Positions 1 through 10,305 of a stretch of DNA of 64,000 nt are shown here, piece after piece (positions within the stretch are counted from its first letter, which is position 1; every line of letters starts with the position of its first letter). The DNA lies in the NCBI RefSeq assembly GCF_037975245.1, contig NC_092583.1, forward strand, positions 4,869,264-4,933,263, written 5' to 3'. This stretch comes from Apostichopus japonicus (lineage: Eukaryota; Echinodermata; Holothuroidea; Aspidochirotida; Stichopodidae). The notes under the pieces were generated by a model. It was given only the letters and a program-made list of their open reading frames with translations, did no database searches and was not told the DNA's origin. The translations under genes and the position numbers were made by a program.

Positions 1-655
1 TATACCTACAATCTTAATGGTGAGGAGTTACAGGTCTTTGTTGAAAGAGACCTCGGTATCTACAATGATTCATCTCTGCAAACTTCTAAACATTGTCTCA
101 AAGCTGCTAAAAGAGGTAATAGGGTTTAAGGAATGAATAAGAGGAACTTTAGTTTTCGGAATGAGGACATACTTGTTAGGCTTTATATGCAGTTGGTTAG
201 GCCTCATCTGGAGTATGCTGTGCAGGCTTGGAACCCATATTTTGCTAAAAGGGTAAGGAAGTACTTGAAAAGGTCCAGAGGAGGGCTACTAGGATGATTA
301 GTTCCTTAAAATGTGTTCCTTATAATAGGCGGTTACAACTGTTGAATCTCACCACACTGGAGCTTAGGAGGTTACATGGGGACTTGATTCAGGTTTTCAA
401 GATTGTGTATGGTTTTGACAATTTATCCTTCACCGACTTTTTCATGTTTGCTAATAGTAGTTGTACCAGAGGTCATTGTCTTAAACTCCAAAAGTCACAA
501 AGTAGGATTAATATTTGGCATTACTTTTTTTCTAGTAGGGTTGTAAATGAGTGGAACGGCCGTTTGTCTGAGAAAGTTGTACTTGCAAGTAGTGTGAATG
601 GGTTAAAGAATGCTTTGGACAATCCTATAGGGTCCTTGATGGGGACTTGAGTGTC
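1..655 (+). mobile_element. LINE fragment, CR1/Jockey-like, C-terminal part of reverse transcriptase ORF
   Basis: Reading the plus strand across two frames gives the end of a non-LTR retrotransposon polymerase. The landmarks are ERDLGIYNDSSLQTSKHC, then LVRLYMQLVRPHLEYAVQAW, then LELRRLHGDLIQVFKIVYG, and finally VVNEWNGRLSEKVV just before the stop near 648. These are the conserved post-catalytic motifs of CR1/Jockey-type LINEs. An in-frame stop near 128 and a frame change near 290 show it is inactive. The catalytic part would lie left of the window. Family is assigned by motif only. Confidence 0.85.
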
Positions 656-744
656 CCTCCTGATCCTTTTTTTCTACTTAAGTAAACTAACTCCCAAACA
701 CAAAAATACAACGCACGCGTTCTCTGTATTAACTTTACAAATAC

Positions 745-984
745 CTACTCTGTTTGTCGATCGATGAATCTTCGCGGTACACAGGACCACGAACCGCTAT
801 TACAAAATGAACATCCTTCATCCAGATCAAATTCTTCTTCTCGTAATTGTTTCCCGACTTTATCAATTCCTCTGCATTGAGATTTTCTCCTTTTCAATAT
901 GAACTTCACCAAAGGAATGGAAAGAACAAATACTAGACCTACGGAAGAACATATAACAGCTGATAAACGCACGTTGTCCGGCAT
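745..984 (-). CDS. Small single-pass membrane protein, unrecognised family, copy 1
   Basis: This is a 79-residue open frame on the minus strand and I do not recognise its function. It has a short N terminus, one hydrophobic segment (about residues 8-29, LSAVICSSVGLVFVLSIPLV and on), then a basic stretch KRRKSQ that should face the cytosol. A conserved tail follows: EEEFDLDEGCSFCNSG, then SWSCVPRRFIDRQTE. The tail is shared almost residue for residue with the gene at 7088-7315 and with a broken copy at 2078-2190, which supports coding by paralogue conservation. The DNA upstream of the ATG also shares a CACTGACCTCT-type block with the upstream of the 7088 gene, so whole transcription units were probably duplicated. 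Two close cysteines could bind metal or be modified. The function is unknown. Confidence 0.6.
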   Translation of the reverse strand: MPDNVRLSAVICSSVGLVFVLSIPLVKFILKRRKSQCRGIDKVGKQLREEEFDLDEGCSFCNSGSWSCVPRRFIDRQTE

Positions 985-1398
985 TTTGAAGCAAGCATTT
1001 CCACATGTAATTGTATACAGTATTGTACCGGACTCTTTGAATCTGAATATTGGTTCGAAGTCCGTTCACAGTCTACCTGCATAAGTTATCATAGTACGTC
1101 ATCATACTTCAACTTCTATGGCTTACGTGCTGTAACCACTGAACTTTAGAGGTCAGTGGCAGTAACACATCGTATTTCTGAAGGTACGTAATGAATGCAG
1201 CATATACAATACTGAATGAATTGTCTTGTAAAATTGTTTCCGCCAGTAGGCTGGGAAAAGAACTTAGCAGGAAAAATTAAAGATTCAGGAGACTGTGATT
1301 TTGAAGTTGTTGAAGTTATGGAGGCTGTATAAGCTGGAGAACGTGCTAAGGCGAAAATGTATAGAACGCGAAAAGTATGGAACGCGAAAAAGGGAAAC

Positions 1399-1840
1399 TA
1401 ATATCGTTGTCTAAACTAAGTTTGCTGTTGCATTGCTACTGTTTTTACCATATTGTTGCTCTGACTCATGTTGATGTGTAAGCTTGAATGCAATCTGAAC
1501 TTACGTTGTTGTCTAAACTCACGTTGGTGTCTAAACTTTTATTATGTCTAAACATTCTTTGCTATCTAAAGTTACGGTGTTGTCTAAACTTACTTTAATA
1601 TCTAACCTCACGTTCATATCTAAACGCACGTTGGTGTATAAAGTCACGTTGGTGTCTTAACTCACGTCGATGTCTAAACTCACGTTGATGTCTAAATTCA
1701 CGTTGATGTCTAAAACTAACGTTGATGCTTAAACTTACGTTGATGTCTAAACCTACGTTGTTGTCGAAACGTTCGGTGCTATCTTAATATCTGTTGTTGT
1801 CTAAAACTTACGTTGATGCCTTAACTTTCCTTGCTATGGG
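1399..1840. repeat. Degenerate 18-bp tandem repeat
   Basis: More than a dozen imperfect units of the form TGTCTAAACTCACGTTGA follow one another, with a period of about 18 bp. Units vary at the third and final positions and some carry small indels, so this is an old minisatellite. A short AAT microsatellite follows at about 1857-1878. No gene is visible between 985 and 2077. Confidence 0.85.
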
Positions 1841-2077
1841 CGGCCATTACCTCCAAAAATAATAATAATAATAATTCTGTTTAAATTTCACCAAAAATTA
1901 CATGAGAATAAATAAATTCCTTCATCAAAAATAAATTTACTAAATCACATAAAAAATTAATTTACTCCAGTAAAGAAACATATTTTCTTCATCAAAAAGT
2001 TCACCCCCCACATATTAAATCTACCCGTCCGATAAGTCCAAAATACTGCAAAAATGTTTAATAATTCGAGTACATAC

Positions 2078-2190
2078 TTTGTTTGTCGATTGATGAATCT
2101 TTGCGGTACACATCAGGACCACGAACCGCTATTACAAAAGGAACATCCTTCATCCAGATCAAATTCTTCCTCTTGTGGTTGTTTCCCTTA
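2078..2190 (-). pseudogene. Broken third copy of the small membrane protein family (tail only)
   Basis: The minus strand encodes EEEFDLDEGCSFCNSGSWS, then a stop, then CVPQRFINRQTK. The 745-984 gene has EEEFDLDEGCSFCNSGSWS followed directly by CVPRRFIDRQTE. The stop comes from an extra TGA triplet relative to copy 1. No membrane segment or start codon precedes it in frame, so only the last coding segment was copied or survives. It is closer to copy 1 than to the 7088 gene, which suggests local duplication about 1.3 kb apart on the same strand. Confidence 0.75.
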
Positions 2191-2689
2191 GTTAATCGAT
2201 TCTAAAAGTGCATACCGGTATTTAGATTTGCCCATCAAACCGTATTTCGTCTGGCAGCAACTTACAATAGTTGATAAATTTGATCAATAACCCATTGCAG
2301 TTGTAATTGGCGGTTTAGGGAGGTTGCCCATGATATATTTGCTCCTATACTCAGGGGTGTCACTAAAGGGGTGTACTCCCCCCCCCCCCCAACCCCAGAA
2401 ATATTTGCCAGGGCGACAGCTGTTGGGCAAACTTTGCGGTTTGTCAGAAAATCATGATGTTTTTCACCGGGAAAGTAGTCTGTTTGTCGGGAAGAAATTG
2501 TGAAAGTCGGGTGAATACCAAATAACTAACCAGAATGCAAAATGCATTGAGGTTTCGATGACTTCATTGCACTAGGCGTTTGCTTGTTTGTAACCAGAAC
2601 TAGCTGTACGATAGAAATGGCCCGAACCAATAGTTTGATACAATTACATAAAGGCATAATAAACACATGTAAGTCTACTGTACGTGGCA

Positions 2690-2960
2690 ATGCACAACTC
2701 TACAAACACAATACGGGTGTACTCAATGATATGTATACACACACCAAGTACGAGAAGTACCCACGATTCCCATCGTTGGATATCATGTAAAAGGATTTTC
2801 ATAGTGAGACCTCTGGTGACCTCAAATGAGATTGGACCTCACAAGCAACAGGATCACAGTACTCAATACGGCAAATCCATACATCATGTACGAAAGGTAT
2901 CCATGATTTCTACCATGAGAAGTCATGTTTTCAAGGTATTCAGGCCTAGACAAATATTTT
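2690..2960. repeat. Dispersed GGTGACC-type ~130-bp repeat, about two units
   Basis: Two diverged units carry the sequence order 'extreme of range TACTCAAT, then ACGAGAAGTACCCA, then TTTTCA, then CCTCTGGTGACCTCAAATGA'. The same family occurs at 24220-24700, 35160-35400 and 48300-48520. The open frames at 2584-2989 lie inside this repeat and are not credible genes. Confidence 0.55.
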
Positions 2961-4122
2961 TAAAAGTACTCGCTATTTGGGGACCGTGACTACAAATCTA
3001 TTTGCCAAATTTCACTCGCCACTGGGACTGCACTTAAGCAGATACATGATGCTACGTAATTGCACATTGGAAAATTATGTTTCTGTGCTGTATGACATTT
3101 AAACTTTTTTCACCAAAAGTATAAGTGTTGAACAAAGACAAACAAATGTCGTAGAATCATAAATAAGCAGTTATGCCTACTGTAATGTCTCAAACAATTA
3201 AAAATAAAACATCTGCAAGAATTCCTCAGTGCGATGCTCGAGTGTATCCGGGAGGTAATGAGCCTGTTCGATACCGGTCTGGCCAAAGTAAGGTGGCATG
3301 CTCATCCATGAGAAATCCACCGGTTTGCCGTGAAATGCTCAAACTTGAAAAGAGAAAAACAATTCAAAATGAGCTAAACCTCTAAATTGGTTATTACCAA
3401 CCGACGTGACTAGTGTTTAAGGTACAAGGCATTCGGCTTCTCCGTCATGTGTGGAGCCGATTATTATTAAACGTTACATATACCACCCCCCCCCCCCATT
3501 TCCAACAACGTATATCAAGTAGTAACAACTAAAACATATTGTAACGACACGTCAAAGCTCATTGTTTGTCGTTAGCGTTAACAAGTATTTTCTCCCATCA
3601 AATGTTTTAACTTGGGTTGATTCTTTACATTATTAGACGCTTTACGGGAATTGTTTGTTAGATAAAATCTTATAAGGGGGTGTCACTTGCTTGATTTATG
3701 AACAACTGTTAAGGGGGAACTCTCTCTTGTTGACCGATTTTGGAGGTCACTGAGTAGGACTTCTAGTTTACGCTCCGGGGGGCCAAAAATGTTAGGTCTG
3801 GGTAAATCTTAACCAGCACGCATGTCGTATTTAATTGTGTGTTATTGGTTGATGGTTGTAAACTGGGCGTGGTTTATGTTTCTAATAGGGTTAAGTGCAA
3901 GTTTACACATTGTAGGTATAGGAAGTAGTTTCTGCTTAAAAGCAACTGCGGGCTCGGACGAGGGGCGGTTCCCGGCTCGGAATAGGAGGGGTAGAACGAT
4001 TCTGACCATGAGTTAGGAGACGAATGAGTCATCTATTGACAAAAACAGTGGTGGAACAGCCCAGGAAGTCGGATCGGACGACGAGTACAATAACCTAGAA
4101 GACCAGGTTCAACACTTCGGTT
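2961..4122. other. Intergenic stretch, no supported gene
   Basis: It contains short poly-C tracts (about 3487-3500) and G-rich blocks. Short open frames at 3173-3385 and 3822-4016 have no recognisable protein similarity and no paralogue support. The segment at about 3405-3470 (AAGGCATTCGGCTTCTCC) resembles the tail of the SINE-like repeat at 56.3-56.8 kb. Nothing else stands out. Confidence 0.4.
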
Positions 4123-4444
4123 CGACTGCGCCGCAGTTCACCAATCCGCCAACTGCGCCGCCGATCACCAATCCGCCGACTGCGCCGCAGTTCACCAATC
4201 CGCCAACTGCGCCGCCGATCACCAATCCGCCAACTGCGCCGCCGATCACCAATCCGCCAACTGCTCCGCCGATCACCAATCCGCCAACTGCGCCGCTGTT
4301 CACCATTCCGCCAACTGCGCCGCAGTTCACCAATCCGCCAACTGCGCCGCCGTTCACCAATCCGCCAACTGCGCCGCTGTTCACCATTCCGCCAACTGCG
4401 CCGCAGTTCATCAATCCGCCAACTGCGCCGCCGTTCACCATAGC
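4123..4444. repeat. 27-bp tandem array encoding Pro/Thr-rich nonapeptide repeats
   Basis: About twelve 27-bp units lie head to tail, with 1-3 differences between units. On the plus strand one frame reads FTNPPTAPQ / ITNPPTAPP repeats. That frame is open from 4017 to a stop near 4521, and before the repeats it has ETNESSIDKNSGG and LEDQVQHFGS. There is no in-frame ATG after the stop at 4014, so if coding it would be an internal exon or part of a broken larger element. Because 27 is a multiple of three, other frames on both strands are also open by chance (a minus frame gives GAVGGLVNC repeats), so openness alone is weak evidence. A Pro/Thr-rich stalk or mucin-like linker is possible; its identity is unknown. 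Confidence 0.9.
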
Positions 4445-4726
4445 CCAATCTTCAGCGCCGAAGTCTATCGTTCTGCCCTCCGTGTCGAGACCCGCCATTA
4501 GTAATGTACTGTGTTGTATTTAACTTCATCGACTGTCACATTAGAATAGCATCATTTCGTTAATTTGTATTTGTATGACAGAAGAAGTCAATCTGTCAGC
4601 TGTTTATTTTAGAAAGTTTTTTTTTCAGTAACTTTTACTTTAGTCAATCCTGGTTGTTGTTGTTGTTGGAGAGTAGTATCCAGGGATGTAGGACAATTTA
4701 CACAAACCCTAATCCCTCTATTCACT

Positions 4727-4870
4727 ACAAAAATACAAGGTAGCATAATTGAGTATATATACAAAAGAAACATCACCAGGCCAGGGCATAGTTATATAGT
4801 ACAAATGTACAGGGTAGCATAGCATAGCTAGTGCACACAAAAGAAACACTACCAGGGCAGGGAATAGTCA
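4727..4870. repeat. Two-copy tandem duplication (~70 bp)
   Basis: The blocks starting at about 4727 and about 4799 share ACAAAAATACAAGGTAGCAT / ACAAATGTACAGGGTAGCAT and end in CACCAGGCCAGGGCATAGT / CTACCAGGGCAGGGAATAGT. The flanking DNA is non-coding. Confidence 0.7.
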
Positions 4871-6484
4871 AGATGACAATGTATTGTATTGCCAAGTTAT
4901 GCAAATTGATGCACTAGTAATTATGTGTGACATCACATCCAGCCAGTGAAGTGAGTGTTGGATAAGATTTTTATTCACTCTCCAAAATACCATCATCGGA
5001 TTGAGTCCTGCTATATCTCTTAGCTGAAAAAGACGGAGCTACAGTAGTGTGATTTTCATATCATGGGGCACAGGATCCTCTATATAGGATACCTGTATTG
5101 AAGCCTGGGCTAGTATATTGTAATTTATAACTGGCATTTAACTGTGAAATCTGAAAACACAATTATTTCCTGGAGACTCCAGATTCACTCAATATGTAGT
5201 GTTCTGGATAGGGCAGCTTGTCGGCAGAGTTGGGATGGAAGTACATCACCTGACCGGATAAAATATAGCTGTATTGCAGAGCTCGTCTGACAGGTTAAGA
5301 ACTGGAACCATTGTAAGTAGAAACTTGTTATATTAATCTGTTCTGTATATGTAATATTTGGGATGCAGCCACTTTAAAATTTGTATACTTTTGGAGGTGC
5401 ACAAAAGTCATTTTAATTTTGTGTAGTAATTTTTCATTATGTTGGATAGTAAAAGTCACGCCTTAATTGACTTTCCTTAAGAAAGTGGATGTTTGCTATG
5501 ATTGTAATAGTGATGGTGACTTTTATAGCACTACAAATTATTTCAAACTAATTTTGGCAGAGAGTGGTTATATGTTTAGTGTAGTGAACATGAGGTTAGC
5601 GCGCATAAAGGAAAGTTATGATGTGCTCACCATAGCTTTGGAGTAGGAATGTATATATGTTTGAGTTTAACCAATTTTTTGTTTGTATGTGGAACAAGCT
5701 AAACTTTGTTCAAGATTCATATATGGGTTATTGTTACAAATTTTTTATTATAAATTTATGCAACATATTTAGTATAGTGTGTTTGGACAAAGTATTATAA
5801 GAGAATTTGATTGTGTATTTTGTTCCGATACAGTGCCACTCTCCTCACATTGGGTCGAAGACCGGAAGCTTTTGAGGATAGTTTTTTCACCGACTATAAC
5901 ACCTACCACAACCTGATATCAGCAACCACGTGTCAACAAGTATTGTCAACATCTTTAGGCAATATTCGTCATAGTGACAACTCTGAACTCATTTTTTTTA
6001 AGATAAATGTTAAATCAGAATTTCATGATGGAAAGGGGGGAAAGCTCTTCAGACTAGAAGAGGTAATCTCATTCTTTTATAGAGAAAAGAATATCCAATT
6101 AATATATATTAAGACTAAATTTATACGTACCAGTTTGCTCTCTCGCAATTGAAAAAGATCCAGGGGTATCAAAACTTTGGAAAGTCTCAAACTTTTCAGT
6201 AGTCAAGCTAAATCTAGTATATGTCATCCTCTGGTAAAGATTGCGACAAAGCAATCCGTTATCTCTAAGTAGTCAGTAGTCATATGTGTCCTTAAGCAAT
6301 ATTACAGAACGTTGTAACCTTTATTTTCCATATTCTTCTTTTTATTATTTTAAGGAGAAAGTTCCTCCTCGATAAATACATATTCACTTAAGAAGTTGAA
6401 TTTATAAAACTCGTTTGTATCATTAGTTGGTTGGAGTAATTCTTTTTTGCATTGCATAATGATTTTGGATAGCCGCTAGGCGAA
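4871..6484. other. Intergenic stretch, one weak open frame
   Basis: AT-rich DNA without recognisable genes. A 113-codon open frame at 5811-6152 contains a segment that looks somewhat protein-like (ISATTCQQVLSTSLGNIRHS). It has no family match I can name, no paralogue here, and it ends in AT-rich sequence. It could be an exon or a fragment of a mobile element. Confidence 0.3.
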
Positions 6485-6723
6485 TGTGTCGCATTGCCAC
6501 TTGCATTCTTTTAGGGGGTGACATCGACTTCTGAGCATGTGTTAAAACTTGGTTTCGTATTTAATAATTGCCTCTGTAATGCACGACCACTGTGCACCAT
6601 CTTGACATGTATATAGATCGTAAATAAACGGGTAAACTTTAATATCTCCTGTCGACAGCCTCATTCCTGTGTTCCCGCATTTCCACTCTTCCTTGCGCTC
6701 ACCACCGAGGACGGCGCGTTACA
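6485..6723 (+). mobile_element. Possible solo LTR (fossil), family uncertain
   Basis: The block begins TGTGTC and ends GTTACA. It contains a polyadenylation-type AATAAA and a sharp change to GC-rich sequence in its last 80 bp, the general layout of a retroelement LTR. No target duplication could be seen and no second copy lies in the window. The assignment is tentative. Confidence 0.25.
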
Positions 6724-6769
6724 ATATTTACTTCTTTTTTTTTCTGTATCAACCGGTGTTTCCATTTAA

Positions 6770-6925
6770 CTGCAATAAATCGAGTTAATTCAATTTTCGA
6801 TATCTCAAATATGTTTTAATTTTTGATATCTGGAAATGAATTAAAGATATCTGGAAATGAATACGATATTTCTGAAAATGAATTAGAGATTTCTGAAAAT
6901 GAATTAGGGATATCTGTAATTATTG
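6770..6925. repeat. ~22-bp tandem repeat (GATATCTGGAAATGAATTA)
   Basis: Five to six imperfect units of GATATCTGGAAATGAATTAA and GATTTCTGAAAATGAATTAG run in tandem just upstream of the second small membrane protein gene. This is an old minisatellite with no coding content. Confidence 0.75.
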
Positions 6926-7087
6926 AATAAAATGGCGTTCCATACTGATATATTCACCTCTGTGCTGCGTGCACTGACCTCTACCACCAGGTCAGTGGCT
7001 GCGAGCCTGTATTTAGCACCACTGTATTCATTCACTGTTGTATATATCTGTTTAGTGTTTACGCCGCGACAGGAGCAAATTTAAATC

Positions 7088-7315
7088 ATGGCGAATGAAG
7101 AAGTGACCATATTTTCCACTGGTGTTTTTGTTATTGCTGTTTATCTGATAAAACTTGTCTTACTTATGAAGAAGGACACCACGTCTAGAAAGGAACCAGA
7201 ATTAGGGAAGCCGTTAAGAGAGCGTGAATTTGACTTGGACGAGCAATCTGTGTTCTGCAACAGCGGAACTTATAGTTGTGTACCGAGAAGGCTGGTTCAC
7301 CGACAAATTCAGTGA
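7088..7315 (+). CDS. Small single-pass membrane protein, unrecognised family, copy 2
   Basis: A 75-residue open frame starts MANEEVTIFSTGV. It has a hydrophobic span at about residues 8-26 (FSTGVFVIAVYLIKLVLLM), a basic segment KKDTTSRKEPE, then the conserved tail PLREREFDLDEQSVFCNSG followed by TYSCVPRRLVHRQIQ. It aligns end to end with the minus-strand gene at 745-984: same length class, same membrane topology, same FDLDE, FCNSG and SCVPRR blocks. The leader upstream (about 6950-7085) shares a CACTGACCTCT block with the leader of copy 1. No splice sites are needed for the frame. The single-pass topology is predicted from hydropathy and charge, and the role is unknown. Substitutions concentrate outside the tail, which argues that the tail is the functional part. 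Confidence 0.6.
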   Translation: MANEEVTIFSTGVFVIAVYLIKLVLLMKKDTTSRKEPELGKPLREREFDLDEQSVFCNSGTYSCVPRRLVHRQIQ

Positions 7316-7779
7316 GTTGACTTTGACCAGTTGAGTTGTGTACCACAGACATTTAAACATGCATAGAACAGTACGCTTTGTAGCTATTTGAAGGGTCGTT
7401 CGCGCCATCTTGGTACACTGACTCGCGCAAAGGGTGCCTACGTTATATTTTAACGAGGTTTCAACGAAATCCTGATTTTATCGTCAAAATGTCTTCATTT
7501 TTTCATATATAGAACTACTTGATGCACCAGATAAGCTCGAATTTTGTGGGAAATGATATACCAATTGAAATGAGTTACAAATCTGTGGTATTAAGGCCTG
7601 GCTTACAAATTGTTCGTACTTTTGATAAAACAAAATCCTAGCAAAGTTCGCAAATGTTGTACAATCTAACTTGTCAGAATATTACCCTGTGCAGGTAAAC
7701 AATCCCTTGAAGGCTGTCAGTCTCGAATAACGAGTCTTAGAGGGATTTGCATCGGAAATTGGAATAGAAATTCTATACT

Positions 7780-8144
7780 CAGGGGCGTCGGAAGCTATTT
7801 GGGATTGGTACGGCAGATCAGAGTGTGGCCATCTATCATAATTATCGTGGGACGTTTGGTAGGTCAAACTACGCAACGTGCCACCATGGTTGGCGCGTAG
7901 CGTAATGGAGAAAATTTTGAAAAAATGCCTCCCAGATTGCAGGAAATGGCACTTCCCGAGCTTGAAAGCAAGACCCCTGCCATGCCAGAGAAGTCACATT
8001 TAGCCTACTTGCTTGTTTCATTTTGGTTCTTTATTTTTTTGCCATTTTTTTTTCTTAGTCATACTTTTTTTTTTTCTTTTTTTTTGCGCCGTGAATATTG
8101 GTCCGGCGTTCGCCGGACCTGCCGTACCGGCTCCGACGCCCCTG
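7780..8144. mobile_element. Non-autonomous DNA transposon, hAT-like TIRs with 5-bp target duplication
   Basis: The left end CAGGGGCGTCGGAAGC and the right end, read in reverse complement as CAGGGGCGTCGGAGCC, form terminal inverted repeats. Both ends are followed inward by GGTACGGCAG. The element is flanked by ATACT on both sides (7775-7779 and 8145-8149). It is 365 bp, includes a poly-T tract, and encodes no transposase. The 5-bp duplication with CAGGGG ends suits the hAT groups known to make 5-bp duplications. Confidence 0.8.
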
Positions 8145-9013
8145 ATACTGCAAAATTCTTATCAGGGAATTAAATGGTTAATACGGTTTGTTTGTGGAAA
8201 ATTAACTTGAGTCCGGCCAAACATCATGTTAGCGTTATTTTGGTCGTATTTTAATGGCCTTCCATAGTAGCTGAAATTGTTGACCCCTCCCCCTCCCCCA
8301 TAGATTTAAACCATTTCATGTTGTTCAGTCCGACTCAAGATTGCATATGGGCCTACACATCGGTAAAAACATTGGAATTCGTTTAACATTATCCTTCCGT
8401 ATGTATTGTTCATCTAATAGACCCCAATTCCGTCACATTGCAAACCCACACCATTCCTATCAATATATATGTGGTTAATTGTCAAAAAATAACAGCAAAT
8501 TCGTATTTGTCGGTTTCCACCCGATTTGGCCACTAATTTGGCTGGTTACGTCACAGCCTGAGAAGCCTGCTTGGGGGCCCGGGTGGCGAAGCTCGCGGAA
8601 GCATTTCGTTAGCTTATAATATGACTTTAATGTTGGAAATGTATACATATTTGTACTGTTATCAGTTTTCGATTGGGGCGTTCTGTACATCCGGGGTCTC
8701 TGACAAGGTTTTCCTCTGTTTGTCTTCACTGCAATATAATGTGCCAAAACCACACTGTTTAGTTCGCTGCAGCTATTCTTGGATCAAGATATGGCAGTGC
8801 TTTAAGCGACTTCTGTCTGTTCATAAACAAAAGGAAGCCCTACCCCAAACTTACAGTTATATTCTTCGTATGTTCCTCCCAATCTGCCCGCTCCCCATGT
8901 TGGTTCCCACAAACTAAAGACATTTGTTTTTACAAAATTTCGGATCGTTTAATATTTGTTTCCCCATGCTCATATACACATCCCCATATTGCTCCCTATA
9001 ATTCTCTATCCAA
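8145..9013. other. Intergenic stretch, nothing recognised
   Basis: Mixed-composition DNA with several short overlapping open frames on both strands, none with recognisable similarity, splice structure or paralogue support. No RNA gene is seen. Confidence 0.4.
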
Positions 9014-9373
9014 CAAGGGGGTAGGAACGGGGGGGCCGGGGGCGCCAGCCCCCAGTGAAAAATATGGTGGGGCGGAAGTATCATTCCGCCCCCCGCTTCG
9101 CAAGTCACAAAACCCCTTTTTCATTTCCAAATGAGAAAAAAATCTCATTTGGAGCACCAAATTGCATCTAAGGCCAGGTGAAAATGCAAAATTATTTACA
9201 AAATGGAGTGGGTGTTGAAGTGTGCTATATTGCACCAAATTGCATCTGAGGCCACCTGGAAATGCAAAAAAATTCCAAAGGGGAGGGGGACATCCCCCTC
9301 CCCTTAGACCCCTCCCCCAGGCCGGCCATCAGTCTTCAGGCCCCCCACTCAAAAGTACATTCCTACGCCACTG
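9014..9373. mobile_element. hAT-like MITE, family shared with the 16.2-kb copy
   Basis: The ends are CAAGGGGGTAGGAAC on the left and TTCCTACGCCACTG on the right. An exact 8-bp duplication CTATCCAA flanks it at 9006-9013 and 9374-9381, the signature of hAT transposition. The interior is G/C-run rich and contains blocks also present, in inverted orientation, in the element at 16240-16607 (AGATGCAATTTGGTG-type and CATTTCCAAATGAG-type segments). It is 360 bp with no transposase gene. The open frames covering it are shadows. Confidence 0.92.
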
Positions 9374-10305
9374 CTATCCAATGATACCGACATTGAGCTT
9401 CATATATAGGGTTCTGCCGAATAAACTAAAATTTACAATCAAGGATAATCAGCAGAATTCAGCAGCTTCATACCTCGTGATAAGAACAAGTTGCTGGTAT
9501 AGGCGTATGCTGCATTATTTTTGTTACTCATGAAGTGACCGTGTTAAGGTTTCTAATGTTTTCTGTTTGTTTTTATGTTTTTAGTTTTTTGTTTTTATTT
9601 ACGCCGTTCCTTTCTTACCTGTCTCCAGTCTACCTATGCACTTTCCTTTACTACAGTAATTGTTATGTCAAACACTTATAGTGTCGTGAACCCTCATGTT
9701 TATTTAATATATGCAGATTTATGTAAATACTCTGTTAACCTTTCCATTAAAAGATTTCCAGGAAATAATCATAATATAGAGTGTGATTGGCTGCTGCTGT
9801 CTTGTGACAGAAACGTAAAGTTATGATTGGAGGAAAGTATCATGTCTTTTACCTCGTGTTTGGCAGTTTAGTGTAAGCCAATTCAGTCTTACTGTATACC
9901 TCTACCGTGTAAGGTCTCCGTGTGTGAAAGGCACGTTAAACATATTATTACTACTGATCATATAGGGTTCAACGTAATAAGTCTAATCAATCCTGCAAAT
10001 AAATAGAACGAAATCATTAAATATCTCTGTGGACTGATAATTTTACGTTATTCATGTCGTCCCCGCCACGCGACCATCGAAATCTGCCTTACCGTACCGG
10101 GACGGACGCGACACTAACCTATTAACTTGGTAACATTTTGCCACTGCTCCTCATGTAGCAAGGTTCATGTAACATTTTATCACGTGTATCAAACTTCAAC
10201 AGCACAGTAGTTGCATTAGAAACGAGAAAGGCGGTGGAATTTGCTTCATATTGTAATTAAAACTAAATGAATATTTTATAGTAACTTTTGTGTAATTTAT
10301 TGTAG
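9374..10305. other. Region upstream of the aminotransferase exons
   Basis: No exon for the missing N-terminal end of the downstream aminotransferase could be recognised here. The segment at about 9851-9960 (TAAGGTCTCCGTGTGTGAAA, then TTAAACATATTATTACTAC) looks like the tail of a SINE. The rest is unremarkable. Confidence 0.4.

Noticed and set aside
2350-2410. CAGGGGTGTCACTAAAGGGG looks like a hAT-type end
   Set aside because: No matching inverted end or target duplication was found to its right, so no element could be delimited.
4095-4498. Minus-strand Gly/Val-rich (GAVGGLVNC) and Arg/Trp-rich frames
   Set aside because: They are mirror frames of a 27-bp repeat, open because the unit length is a multiple of three. 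No flanking evidence supports the minus strand.
5811-6152. 113-codon open frame
   Set aside because: No recognisable domain, paralogue or splice context. Kept only as a remark in the region note.
8013-8210. Phe-rich open frame
   Set aside because: It runs through a poly-T tract and the right half of a delimited transposon.
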